A stretch of 64,000 bases of DNA from Bacteroidota bacterium. Lineage in GTDB: Bacteria > Bacteroidota > Bacteroidia > B-17B0 > Aurantibacillaceae. The stretch is taken from NCBI GenBank assembly GCA_021323535.1, contig JAJONO010000008.1, forward strand, positions 1-64,000, given 5' to 3'. This document shows, in pieces, positions 24,235-32,807 of the stretch (positions are counted from its first letter, which is position 1; each line of letters starts with the position of its first letter). Made by a program: the position numbers and the translations under genes. The notes beneath the pieces were generated by a model. That model worked only from the letters and a program-made list of their open reading frames with translations. It made no database searches and was not told where the DNA came from.

Positions 24235-24453
24235 CTATTCTTCCTCTTTCTTATACCTGATCGTCTGATAAATCCTTATTCCACGGTAAACCGCGTAAGC
24301 CAGAAAAAAGGCAGCGAAGCCATAACGTTGTTTCGGACTAGAGATTTTATCAATGTAAAAATCGGTAAATATGAAAGCAAATGCGCCTGCTGTAACTATC
24401 AGCACCATAATCATTCCGAACCAGAGAGAAATTGTATTTAATCCTAATTTCAT
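24235..24453 (-). CDS. Small two-helix membrane protein of the TonB cluster
   Basis: 72 residues, with helices at about residues 8-30 (WFGMIMVLIVTAGAFAFIF) and 44-58 (YGFAAFFLAYAVYRGI), and a charged tail KKEEE. Small proteins like this recur between tonB and the PstS-like gene in Bacteroidota clusters, which is the main reason to accept it. Function unknown. A terminator-like stem lies between it and tonB, so it may have its own promoter or depend on read-through. Confidence 0.65.
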   Translation of the reverse strand: MKLGLNTISLWFGMIMVLIVTAGAFAFIFTDFYIDKISSPKQRYGFAAFFLAYAVYRGIRIYQTIRYKKEEE

Positions 24454-24467
24454 TTTTTATAAGGAAC

Positions 24468-24500
24468 AAAAAAAGCCACAACTCAATGTTATGGCTTTTT
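24468..24500 (-). terminator. Terminator after tonB
   Basis: On the minus strand AAAAGCCATAAC pairs with GTTGTGGCTTTT (12 positions, one imperfect) around ATTGA and is followed by a run of T. It would end or attenuate the exbB-exbD-tonB transcript before the downstream half of the cluster. Confidence 0.8.
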
Positions 24501-24516
24501 GTTTAGTTTTTATTGA

Positions 24517-25311
24517 TTATTGAATTTTGAAACTGATCGGTAAGTTGAAGTAACATTTTACCGAACGACCAGTCATTTTAGCTGCTTTCCATTTTGGCAT
24601 CGATCTAACAACACGAATTGCTTCTTTGTCGCAGTCGGTACAACCCGGTACACCTTTTAATACCTGAACGTCGCTGATCTCTCCTGTTTCGTTAACAACG
24701 AATTTAAGGAAACATTTTCCGCTGATGCCAGCTTCGCGCGCCATTGCAGGATATTGAAGTGTTTTCTGAATGTATTTTGCCATTTCGGCAACACCTCCGG
24801 GGAACTCCGCCTGTTCTTCTACGATCGTGAAGATCTCAGGAGCTGCAGGTTCTGTTGAAGTTGCTGTATTGGTTTCAGGAGCTGTGATTTCTTTTTCACC
24901 TTCCTGGTCTTTTTTACCAACGTTAACGTCCTTTACATCCTCAATAGTTTTTTGTGGCTCTTCTTCTTTCGCGTCGTCTTTAATTACCGGCGGAACGAAT
25001 TTTACCATTTCAACCATTGGTGGTGGTGGCGGCGGCGGTGGTGGTGGTGGTTGATCCTCTACCGGTGGTGGCGGAGTAATGTCGATCACCGTGTTTTTTA
25101 AAGTTTCCTGTACTACTTCCACTTTTGGTCTGTCGGCGAATTTTTTCAATCCGAACAGGAAAAGAGAGAATAATATCATGCTTCCGATAATGATCGTTAT
25201 GCGCATGTTGTAGTTGCGTCGAAGCTCGTAAGCTCCGTACTCCTGGTTCCTTCCTTCGAAAACGATGTCGTTTCGTTGATCCAGGGTTACGCTGTTCCAG
25301 TTCTGTAACAT
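24517..25311 (-). CDS. tonB: Energy transducer TonB
   Basis: 264 residues. A cytoplasmic start VFEGRNQEYGAYELRRNYNM, typical of Bacteroidota TonB, precedes one membrane helix (about residues 33-54). Then comes a proline-rich spacer with a run of 11 prolines near residues 87-97, an acidic/lysine stretch, and the C-terminal domain from TIVEEQAEFPGGVAEMAKYI to the end YFNLPISFKIQ. It carries proton-motive energy from ExbB/ExbD to outer-membrane receptors. 15 bases after the broken exbD. The last domain is the parent type of three stand-alone copies downstream. Confidence 0.93.
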   Translation of the reverse strand: MLQNWNSVTLDQRNDIVFEGRNQEYGAYELRRNYNMRITIIIGSMILFSLFLFGLKKFADRPKVEVVQETLKNTVIDITPPPPVEDQPPPPPPPPPPPMVEMVKFVPPVIKDDAKEEEPQKTIEDVKDVNVGKKDQEGEKEITAPETNTATSTEPAAPEIFTIVEEQAEFPGGVAEMAKYIQKTLQYPAMAREAGISGKCFLKFVVNETGEISDVQVLKGVPGCTDCDKEAIRVVRSMPKWKAAKMTGRSVKCYFNLPISFKIQ

Positions 25312-25326
25312 GTTTCCTCCTTTGTT

Positions 25327-25867
25327 TTAGTTTGTAGTTCCTAGTTTTGCGTTAACAAGATCCAGTTCCGATTTCATAATGTCTACCATCACACGTTTTC
25401 CAACTACGTTGTAGTTCATTTCATCAATAAGATCGATAACATTTTTATAGGTGGCCTTATCATCTGTTTTGATCAGGAAAGTTGGCACATCTCTATGCGC
25501 TTTCACGTCATTCACCATACGTTTAAATGTGGTGTCCGCTAATTGCTTATTGTCGTGTTGCGCGATAAGATTTTTTACCTTAGCCTGCATTGAACTCTTT
25601 TTCATAATAGAAGATTTTATCTTTATCCGACAGGATCAATGTTATACCATTTTTAATCGGAGGTTGTTCTTCCGGGTTATCGGGCTTAGCAGGAAGCGTG
25701 AGCTCCATTGATTTCGGTTTGCTGAATGTAGCGGTTAAAACGAAGAACGTTAAGAGCAGGAACGCTAAGTCAACCATAGGCGTCATGTCGATGCGCGTAC
25801 TTTGCTTCTTGGCCCTTTTCTTGCCGCCTTTATGGCCACCGCCGCCGCCTTCTTGTATTTCTGCCAT
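25327..25867 (-). pseudogene. exbD: ExbD, first copy, split by a single-base frameshift
   Basis: The frame from ATG 25867 gives 95 residues: a Gly-rich start, RIDMTPMVDLAFLLLTFFVL with the conserved membrane Asp, and the start of the periplasmic domain ending KIFYYEKEFNAG-stop (25580). The +1 frame continues with AKVKNLIAQHDNKQ, FLIKTDDKATYKNVIDLIDE and VMVDIMKSELDLV to 25327, the rest of an ExbD periplasmic domain. Joined they make a normal ExbD of about 180 residues. The second part has its own ATG (25605), but alone would be cytoplasmic and useless. So this is an indel of one base near 25582-25590, a sequence error, or recoding. The second exbD beside it is intact. Confidence 0.8.
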
Positions 25868-25890
25868 TGTTAAATGTTTTAATTAATAAT

Positions 25891-26586
25891 TTACTTTTTT
25901 GGTTGCACGACTGTTCCGCCGCCTTCCAGTTGAGTAATTAAATTGAATTGATAAATTTTTAAATCTGTGAACGTTTTGAAAACATCTTTTACATAAATGT
26001 ATTTTGTTTTCGATCCGCATTTGATTGCATAACGTGGTTTTTCGGCTTTAAATTCCTGTCCTTTTGCTTCAGCATCGTCTTTTGCCTTGTTATACATTTC
26101 AACGGCTTTCTTTCCACCAATGGCGATCCAGTCTTTTAACTGGTTATTCGGCGTAATCGTGTCCAATGGAACACCAATGTTACGTCCGGCTTCTGGTCTG
26201 AAGTTTTTACGTTGATCCTCTGTAGCGTCGATATACTTAGGTAAATCCCTGATATCAACTCCAAAGCTTGGTAAACCGCTGAATTTAATGATCTGTTGCT
26301 CAGTGAAGCCTACCTGGTATTTGGCGGCCATTTCACGAAGAGCATCCATTTTAGCGGAAGAGTTGCTGATGCCAAAGTAAGAGCGACCCTTTTCGTCTAC
26401 GGTAACCATAATATGATTATCGGGTAAATCTACCTCACCGATAGATGAAGGGGGATCAACTGTCACAGGTTCTGCCATGCGGAAAGAGGCTGTTAACATA
26501 AAAAATGTTACCAACAGGAACGCCAGATCCACCATGGGTGTCATGTCCAGCGCCGGTGCTCCTCCTTTTGATGGTTTTTTTGACAT
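25891..26586 (-). CDS. exbD: ExbD-type proton channel subunit, second copy, intact
   Basis: 231 residues. The N-terminus ALDMTPMVDLAFLLVTFFML has the conserved Asp of the ExbD/TolR helix, with the cytoplasmic lead rich in Lys and Gly. The periplasmic part is longer than in the other copy (about 190 residues), with an insert around VSPDTI-like NIGVPLDTITPNNQLKDWIA and a lysine-rich helix, ending in a glycine/valine tail. Works with ExbB as the proton-driven motor for TonB. Two different ExbD copies in tandem are usual in this phylum. 23 bases before the broken copy. Confidence 0.92.
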   Translation of the reverse strand: MSKKPSKGGAPALDMTPMVDLAFLLVTFFMLTASFRMAEPVTVDPPSSIGEVDLPDNHIMVTVDEKGRSYFGISNSSAKMDALREMAAKYQVGFTEQQIIKFSGLPSFGVDIRDLPKYIDATEDQRKNFRPEAGRNIGVPLDTITPNNQLKDWIAIGGKKAVEMYNKAKDDAEAKGQEFKAEKPRYAIKCGSKTKYIYVKDVFKTFTDLKIYQFNLITQLEGGGTVVQPKK

Positions 26587-26655
26587 TATCTTGATCTTAT
26601 TATTTAGATGAATACTTTATTTAATTTCCATAAACAATCCTGAAAAAAATCAGAA

Positions 26656-27459
26656 TTATTTTCCTGACGACTGGAATTCCTGGATAATAGAGAATCCTGC
26701 TTCGTCCATAGCGTAAGTGATCTGATCGATACGGTTACTGAAATAGTTGTAGAAAATGATCGCTAACGCAGAAGTTAAGATTCCTACTAATGTGTTTACA
26801 AGAGCTTCAGAGATACCGGTAGCAAGAGCGGATGTATCAGGTGCACCTGCAGCAGAAAGGGCCGCAAACGCACGGATCATACCCACAACCGTTCCGATAA
26901 GACCGGCAAGAGTACCAATGGAAGCCATCGTTGAAATAACCACCATGTTCTTAGATAACATAGGTAATTCAAGGGCAGTGGCTTCTTCGATAGATTTTTG
27001 AATAGCAGCCACTTTCGCTTCTTTATCCATAGATGAATCGTTTTGAACGAACTGATATTTTAAAATTCCTTCGTGAACCACGTTAGCAAGTGAACCTTTT
27101 TGTTTGTTACACTCAGCGATGGCTCCGTCGAAATCATGAGATGAAATCAAAGATTTGATCTTAGCAACGAATTTGTCGGTTTGCCCGCGGCCATTGGCTT
27201 TCATAATAGTAATGAAACGCTCAATAGCGAAAGTGATTACGGTTAAAAGGAATCCGATAAGGATAGGTACAATAAATCCTCCTTTGTACATGGTTCCAAG
27301 AATGTTATGCGGATGTCCTTTATCAGCATCGCCACCTTCGAAATTAGCTGCAGCTCCTAATACCGACTTGTAAATAAAAACCCCGATTAGCAGACAGATG
27401 ACAATAGCTAAAAACGATACGATCAATGGGAACCCTCCCGATGTTTTTTTTGTGCTCAT
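26656..27459 (-). CDS. exbB: ExbB / MotA-TolQ family proton channel protein
   Basis: 267 residues. Three main membrane helices: an N-terminal LIVSFLAIVICLLIGVFIYK, a second PILIGFLLTVITFAIERFIT, and the conserved pair MASIGTLAGLIGTVVGMIRA and ALVNTLVGILTSALAIIFYN, which is the family signature. The cytoplasmic loop carries SLANVVHEGILKYQ. It forms the ring that converts proton flow into motion of ExbD and TonB in the inner membrane. First gene of the cluster, with a promoter at 27510-27540. Confidence 0.95.
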   Translation of the reverse strand: MSTKKTSGGFPLIVSFLAIVICLLIGVFIYKSVLGAAANFEGGDADKGHPHNILGTMYKGGFIVPILIGFLLTVITFAIERFITIMKANGRGQTDKFVAKIKSLISSHDFDGAIAECNKQKGSLANVVHEGILKYQFVQNDSSMDKEAKVAAIQKSIEEATALELPMLSKNMVVISTMASIGTLAGLIGTVVGMIRAFAALSAAGAPDTSALATGISEALVNTLVGILTSALAIIFYNYFSNRIDQITYAMDEAGFSIIQEFQSSGK

Positions 27460-27509
27460 AATTGTTGTTTTGTTATTTGTTATTTAGTTAATTTTTAAAA
27501 TATGAATGC

Positions 27510-27540
27510 CAAACTTAGTAAAATACTTTTGAAGAAAAAA
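27510..27540 (-). promoter_or_regulatory. Promoter of the exbB-exbD-tonB cluster
   Basis: On the minus strand TAAGTTTG (27510-27517) is a full -7 match; 19 bases upstream is TTTT (27537-27540), a weak -33. The leader would be about 45 bases. The facing + strand gene at 27681 has only a poorer GATATTTG box. Confidence 0.55.
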
Positions 27541-27680
27541 CCCTTTTACTCAACTATTTTATGTGTTCAAACGCCTTCTGGCTGCAAATATTTGAATTTC
27601 TAATGGGATTTTAGCGGGTGATTTTATATCTGGTATATTTTTACGGATATTTGGTACAAAGATTAAGAAATTGTTAAGCT

Positions 27681-28040
27681 ATGACTGCAGAGGAAATCCG
27701 GGAATATTGTCTAGAAAAAAACGCTGTAACCGAGAGTCTCCCTTTTGATGAGGATACCCTGGTTTTTAAAGTGGAAGGCAAAATGTTTCTGTTACTCGAC
27801 CTGGTTTCGCAGCCGCCGTCGTTTAATGTAAAATGCGAACCTGAAAAAGCGCTTATTCTAAGGGAAAAATACACTTCTGTCGGGCCCGGTTATCATATGA
27901 ACAAGGTCCACTGGAATACTGTCAGCTGCGACGGGTCGGTGCCTAAAAAGCTGATCCTTTCCTGGATCGACGATTCCTATTGGCTCATTGTGAAGGGACT
28001 TCCTAAAAAACTCAGGGAAAAACACATTAAACCGCAATGA
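27681..28040 (+). CDS. MmcQ/YjbR family protein
   Basis: 119 residues, single domain. EIREYCLEKNAVTESLPFDE followed by LVFKVEGKMFLLLDL and the later SVGPGYHMNKVHWNTVSCDG matches the YjbR/MmcQ family, whose fold resembles a DNA-binding CyaY-like sheet. The conserved W-N and the terminal WLIVKGLPKKL segment are present. Cytoplasmic; the biological role of the family is not established. Stands alone, divergent from exbB. Confidence 0.9.
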   Translation: MTAEEIREYCLEKNAVTESLPFDEDTLVFKVEGKMFLLLDLVSQPPSFNVKCEPEKALILREKYTSVGPGYHMNKVHWNTVSCDGSVPKKLILSWIDDSYWLIVKGLPKKLREKHIKPQ

Positions 28041-28150
28041 AAAAACTAAACTTTTACAGACACGTTTATACCCCTTTGATTACTAGGCACTAACAGCTTT
28101 TAGAGCGTATTCATGCTTTTTGTTTTAACATCATTAATTTGTTAAGAAAA

Positions 28151-28182
28151 TTGGAGGTAATGTGTTTTTTTACATATATTCG
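28151..28182 (+). promoter_or_regulatory. Promoter of the first choice-of-anchor J cargo gene
   Basis: TTGG (28151-28154) with TATATTCG (28175-28182) twenty bases on, close to the -33/-7 consensus. The same block just before the ATG, with AAAATTTAT and the first codons ATGAAAAGAAAA, recurs before the tandem paralogue at 29928, showing that the leader was duplicated as well. Confidence 0.45.
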
Positions 28183-28198
28183 CCAAAATTTATAAAAC

Positions 28199-29782
28199 AT
28201 GAAAAGAAAAATTACTCTATTATTCGCTGCTGCTGTGTGTGCATTTCAGATGAACTCACAGGTGACGCTGACTGAGGACTTTAATGCTCCTTTTACACCG
28301 AATGGTACTGCTTGGGCTACGCAGAACAACTCTGCACCTACAGGTACATTATCATGGTTCCAGGGAAATCCTGCGAACTTTCCTGCTTACAACGGAGCCA
28401 CTAACTCTTACTATTCTGTTGCTTACGTAAGTACATCAGGTGCTGGTAATATCAGCAACTGGTTAGTTACTCCAACTGTGAACATCTACAACGGAGCTGT
28501 GTTAAGCTTTGCTACCCGCGCTCCTGGAACTGCTACAGTATACCCTGACAGATTACAGGTTCGTTACAGCACAAGTTCTGCAACAACAATTCCTACGGGT
28601 TCAGCTTCGGTTGGTGGTTTCACTAACTTAATGTTAGACATCAACCCGTTATACAGTACTTCTACTGCAAGTGCAGTGAACAACGGTACCGTAAACGGAT
28701 ACCCTGGTGTTTGGACTGTTTACCAATTAACTGTAACTGGTCAGGCTACTCCGGTAGTTGGTCGTTTCGCTTTCCGTTATTTCGTTGAAAACGGTGGACC
28801 TGCTGGTGCCAACTCTGATTTAATCGGTATTGATGCTGTTAAATACGAAGAACCTTGCGGTGCTTCTGCTCCAAGCTACAGCAACTGTGCTGGTAACACT
28901 ACAACTATTCAGGCTGTTGGCGGTTTAGGTCAAACAACTTATTCATGGAACACTGGTGCTACAACTTCATCTTTAACTGTTAGCCCTGCTTCTACAACTG
29001 TTTACACTTTAACAACTTTCTACCCGGGTGGAACCTGTACTAACGTAGTTACTTCAACTGTAAACGTAGGTACTACTTTAGGTATTAACGTTACTGCTTC
29101 TTCACCTACTATTTGTTCTGGTAATACTGCAACACTTACTGCTTCTTCTTCTGCTGCTACTTATACCTGGTTACCAGGTTTACAAAGTACAGCTTCTATC
29201 ACTGTTAGCCCTTCTGCTGCTCAGGTTTATACTGTAGCTGGTCAGAACGGTGCTTGCTTTGGAGCTGCTACTGTTGCTATAGGTGTTAATGCTTCTCCTA
29301 CTGTTGCGGCGAGTTCATCAAGCTTAAACGTTTGTGTTAACCAGTCGTTTACTTTAACAGGTACAGGTGCAGCAACCTACACTTGGGCAATTGGTGCACA
29401 AGGATTCACTGCTAACCCTATCTCATTATCAAGTTCAGTTGCTGCTGTTTACAATTTCACTTTAACAGGTGCTTCTGCAAACGGTTGTAAAATGTCAGTT
29501 CCTTTAAGCCAGACTATCTCTGCTTGTACAGGAATTGAAGCTAACAACGTTAATGGTTACAATGTAACTGTGTTCCCTAATCCATTCGCTAACGAAGTGA
29601 CTGTTTCAGGTGTTACAGGAAACGTACAAATCTTCAATACATTAGGTCAGATGGTAATTTCAACTCCAATCCGTGAGACTGAAACTATCAACACTACCAG
29701 TTTAGCTAAAGGTGTATACATCGTTAAAACTTTCGATTCTGAAGGAAGAGAAGTTAAAACGATCCGTATGATCAAAAACTAA
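28199..29782 (+). CDS. T9SS type A cargo with choice-of-anchor J domain (tandem copy 1)
   Basis: 527 residues. Signal peptide to about residue 20 (MKRKITLLFAAAVCAFQMNS). Residues about 22-220 form a choice-of-anchor J / cleaved-adhesin domain (VTLTEDFNAPFTP; ISNWLVTPTVNIYNGAVLSF). Three short Ig-like repeats follow, each with a T-Y-x-W pattern, and the last 75 residues are a sorting domain starting VTVFPNPFANEVTVSG and ending VKTIRMIKN. Surface-attached or secreted; likely adhesin. Codons end strikingly often in T (GCT, ACT, GTT), more than in copy 2, suggesting high expression. Confidence 0.87.
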   Translation: MKRKITLLFAAAVCAFQMNSQVTLTEDFNAPFTPNGTAWATQNNSAPTGTLSWFQGNPANFPAYNGATNSYYSVAYVSTSGAGNISNWLVTPTVNIYNGAVLSFATRAPGTATVYPDRLQVRYSTSSATTIPTGSASVGGFTNLMLDINPLYSTSTASAVNNGTVNGYPGVWTVYQLTVTGQATPVVGRFAFRYFVENGGPAGANSDLIGIDAVKYEEPCGASAPSYSNCAGNTTTIQAVGGLGQTTYSWNTGATTSSLTVSPASTTVYTLTTFYPGGTCTNVVTSTVNVGTTLGINVTASSPTICSGNTATLTASSSAATYTWLPGLQSTASITVSPSAAQVYTVAGQNGACFGAATVAIGVNASPTVAASSSSLNVCVNQSFTLTGTGAATYTWAIGAQGFTANPISLSSSVAAVYNFTLTGASANGCKMSVPLSQTISACTGIEANNVNGYNVTVFPNPFANEVTVSGVTGNVQIFNTLGQMVISTPIRETETINTTSLAKGVYIVKTFDSEGREVKTIRMIKN

Positions 29783-29801
29783 TCTTGATTTAACAGGAAT
29801 G

Positions 29802-29834
29802 AAAAGCCTCGTAGTAATTACTACGAGGCTTTTT
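29802..29834 (+). terminator. Perfect-palindrome terminator
   Basis: Bases 29802-29815 and 29820-29833 are a perfect 14-bp stem with an AATT loop, core GCCTCGTAGT/ACTACGAGGC, closing with a T-run. Confidence 0.93.
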
Positions 29835-29927
29835 CTTTTACCCCCATAAGGGTGATTTATTGCCATAAAATGTTAAGGTCAAAAAGACGAAGTTTTTTTT
29901 GAATACATTCACTAAAATTTATCATAT

Positions 29928-31529
29928 ATGAAAAGAAAATTTACATTACTTCTTGCAGCAGCAGCCTGCATCTTTTCTGCTAAAGCACAAGTTGTTTTTA
30001 CAGAGAACTTCAACGCCCCATTTAATCCAGCGGCAACCGGATGGGTATTAATCAATAATTCGGTGCCTGTAGCCAACGGAACCTGGTTTCAGGGTGTTGG
30101 CACCAGCACAGCCACTTTCCCGGCTTATAACGGAGCTTCTGATGATTATATGGCTTCTGATTACAATGTTGGAGGAACAAGCACTGTTACCCCGGCCGGA
30201 ATCAGCAACTGGATCATTACTCCTGAACTTACCATTCACAATGGCGCGGTTCTTACTTTCGCTACGCGTAAAATTACCGCCAACCCACAGTTCCCTGACA
30301 GGATGCAGGTGCGTATGAGCACAGCAGGAAGCACCTCAGCTATTCCTACTGGTTCTGCTTCTGTTGGAACATTTACAAACCTTCTTCTCGACATCAATCC
30401 ATTGTTCTCTAACTCTACCGCTAGCGCAGTTGCTAACGGCAGCGTAAACGGATACCCACAGACGTGGACAATTTATACACTTACCATTTCTGGTGTTACC
30501 GGTACTGTTACAGGCCGCTATGCGTTCAGACATTTTATGAATGATGGTGGTCCTGCCGGAAATAACGGTGATTATATCGGATTAGACGCGGTTACGTATT
30601 CTGCTTCATGTAATCTTCCAATGGTTTCGGTTGCCGGCCAAACTATCTGTAGCGGTGTTACAGCTACATTAGTTGCAAGCGGCGCTAACAGCTACAGCTG
30701 GAGTTCAGGTGGTACAGCCGTTTCAGAGCAGGTGTCTCCTACTTCCAATACAACTTACACTGTTTACGGAACCAACCAAACCTGTACAACTTCTCAAACC
30801 GTTGAAGTTACTGTAGGAACAAATCTTTCTGTTAACGCATCCGCAAATCCGGGTGGTATTTGCCCGGGTGGCTCTGCAACTTTAATTGCTACAGGTTCTG
30901 CAACTTCGTATTCATGGAACACTGGCGCAACAACATCTTCCATTGTTGTTAATCCTTCTTCAAATACGACTTACACTGTAGGCGGAATCAACGGGTCATG
31001 TGTTGGAGCAGGAACCGTTGCATTAGTTGTAAACTCAAACCCAACTGTTTCAGCTTCATCAAGCAATTCGATGGCATGCTTTAACCAAACCGTATTATTA
31101 ACCGGATCAGGAGCTACATCATATACATGGACGGGATTAACCAATCCTGTAAACAGCCCTACTGTTTCTTTAAATACAGGAACTGTTGCCGGATCTTATA
31201 CGCTTATTGTTACAGGCGCTAACGCTGCAGGCTGTACTGCTACAACCCAATTGGTTCAAAGCATCAGCAATTGTGTTGGTATTAATAACAATTCTGCCAA
31301 TACCAGTAACGTAAACGTTTATCCGAATCCATTCTCATCTGAACTAAAAATTTCGGGAGTAACAGGAATTATTAAAGTTTATAATGCCTTAGGTCAAATG
31401 GTACTTTCAACTTCCGTTAACGAAAATCAGGTGATCAACACATCAGATTTCATTAAAGGTATTTATATCGTTAAAGCTCTCGATTCTACCGGTAAAGAAG
31501 TTAAAACGATCCGAATGATCAAAAACTAA
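29928..31529 (+). CDS. T9SS type A cargo with choice-of-anchor J domain (tandem copy 2)
   Basis: 533 residues, paralogue of the gene just upstream: same signal (MKRKFTLLLAAAACIFSAKA), same anchor J domain (VVFTENFNAPFNP; ISNWIITPELTIHNGAVLTF), Ig-like repeats (TATLVASGANSYSWSSGG) and the sorting domain VNVYPNPFSSELKISG ending VKTIRMIKN. The two differ most in the Ig-like region. Codon use is more mixed than in copy 1, so expression may be lower. Duplication must predate much sequence change. Preceded by a duplicated leader, followed by its own terminator. Confidence 0.87.
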   Translation: MKRKFTLLLAAAACIFSAKAQVVFTENFNAPFNPAATGWVLINNSVPVANGTWFQGVGTSTATFPAYNGASDDYMASDYNVGGTSTVTPAGISNWIITPELTIHNGAVLTFATRKITANPQFPDRMQVRMSTAGSTSAIPTGSASVGTFTNLLLDINPLFSNSTASAVANGSVNGYPQTWTIYTLTISGVTGTVTGRYAFRHFMNDGGPAGNNGDYIGLDAVTYSASCNLPMVSVAGQTICSGVTATLVASGANSYSWSSGGTAVSEQVSPTSNTTYTVYGTNQTCTTSQTVEVTVGTNLSVNASANPGGICPGGSATLIATGSATSYSWNTGATTSSIVVNPSSNTTYTVGGINGSCVGAGTVALVVNSNPTVSASSSNSMACFNQTVLLTGSGATSYTWTGLTNPVNSPTVSLNTGTVAGSYTLIVTGANAAGCTATTQLVQSISNCVGINNNSANTSNVNVYPNPFSSELKISGVTGIIKVYNALGQMVLSTSVNENQVINTSDFIKGIYIVKALDSTGKEVKTIRMIKN

Positions 31530-31557
31530 TCCTTAACCTGAATCTCAGAACCAAAAG

Positions 31558-31589
31558 AAACCCGGAAACGCAAGTTTTCGGGTTTTTTT
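31558..31589 (+). terminator. Intrinsic terminator
   Basis: AAACCCGGAAAC and GTTTTCGGGTTT pair around GCAA (11 pairs plus one G-T) and are followed by a T-run. 28 bases after the stop codon. Confidence 0.9.
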
Positions 31590-31636
31590 GTTTTTATCTC
31601 GTACAACAAGGCAATTTGATTGGTAAATTTGTATAG

Positions 31637-32767
31637 ATGATGAAAGTAGATACTCTTTTGGCCCGTGCGCTAAAATCAGAATTCCTGAGCATTGAAGAAG
31701 GCGTTTTTCTTAATGAACATGCTTCAACCCCCGAACTTATGTTTGTCGCGAATGAATTACGCAAGATCCGTAAAAAGAATTCGAATAAGGTGACATGGAT
31801 CATTGACCGCAACTTAAATACTACCAACGTTTGTATTGCCAACTGTAAATTCTGTAATTTCTACCGCATACCCGGACACGCGGAAAGCTACATTACCGAT
31901 ATTGAAACCTATAAAAAGAAAATTGACGAAACCATTAAATACGGTGGGGAACAATTATTGCTCCAGGGAGGACATCATCCCGACCTCGGACTTTCTTTCT
32001 ATGTTAATCTCTTCAAAGAACTTAAAGCGCTTTATCCATCCATAAAATTACATGCTCTTGGTCCGCCCGAAATTGCCCACATTACCAAGCTCGAAAAAAG
32101 TACGCATACCGAAGTTCTGAAGGCATTAATGGAAGCCGGACTCGACAGTTTGCCCGGAGCAGGTGCAGAAATATTGAACGACCGTGTAAGGCGATTGATC
32201 AGTAAAGGAAAATGTACGGGACGTGAATGGCTCGAAGTAATGAAAGCCGCGCATCAACTCCATTTAACTACAAGCGCCACCATGATGTTTGGCCACGTTG
32301 AAACAGTTTATGAACGTTTTGAACATTTGGTTTGGTTACGCGAAGTGCAGGCGCAAAAACCTGCCGGAGCAAAAGGATTCATTGCTTTTATTCCGTGGCC
32401 GTTCCAGGATGACGGCACCTTGCTTAACAGACTGAAAGGAATAAAAAATAATGTTACTTCCGACGAGTATATCCGTATGATTGCGTTGAGCCGCATCATG
32501 CTTCCCAATATAGAAAATATTCAGGCCAGCTGGCTAACAGTTGGAAAAGCAACAGCGCAGATTTGCCTTCATGCAGGCGCCAATGATTTTGGCAGCATTA
32601 TGATCGAAGAAAATGTGGTAAGTGCCGCAGGAGCGCCTCACCGTTTTACCTACAAACAAATTCAGGAAGCCATTAAAGAAGCAGGTTTCGAACCTCAACT
32701 CAGAACGCAGCAATATGAAGACAGAAAAATTCCTGAGAATATTGTTGAACAAGTGATCGCTTATTGA
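31637..32767 (+). CDS. mqnC: Cyclic dehypoxanthinyl futalosine synthase (radical SAM)
   Basis: 376 residues, typical MqnC length. The radical-SAM motif CIANCKFC has Cys at 66, 70 and 73, binding a 4Fe-4S cluster; the following GGEQLLLQGGHHPDLGLSFY and LPGAGAEILNDRVR are the MqnC/CofH pattern, and ATMMFGHVET and GFIAFIPWPFQDDGT place it with MqnC. It cyclises dehypoxanthine futalosine in the alternative menaquinone route, so this organism makes menaquinone by the futalosine pathway. ATG at 31637 is followed directly by another ATG. No other mqn genes in view. Confidence 0.93.
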   Translation: MMKVDTLLARALKSEFLSIEEGVFLNEHASTPELMFVANELRKIRKKNSNKVTWIIDRNLNTTNVCIANCKFCNFYRIPGHAESYITDIETYKKKIDETIKYGGEQLLLQGGHHPDLGLSFYVNLFKELKALYPSIKLHALGPPEIAHITKLEKSTHTEVLKALMEAGLDSLPGAGAEILNDRVRRLISKGKCTGREWLEVMKAAHQLHLTTSATMMFGHVETVYERFEHLVWLREVQAQKPAGAKGFIAFIPWPFQDDGTLLNRLKGIKNNVTSDEYIRMIALSRIMLPNIENIQASWLTVGKATAQICLHAGANDFGSIMIEENVVSAAGAPHRFTYKQIQEAIKEAGFEPQLRTQQYEDRKIPENIVEQVIAY

Positions 32768-32807
32768 TTCTGTAATTTGACCCATTATAATATTTCTATA
32801 TTTACGT

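Noticed and set aside
25021-25074. GGT/GGC-rich run as a simple-sequence repeat of interest
   Set aside because: It encodes the proline spacer normal for TonB.
25580-25605. Programmed frameshift in exbD as the main explanation
   Set aside because: The overlap lacks a convincing slippery site before the stop; the A-run lies after the stop codon. Kept only as an alternative.
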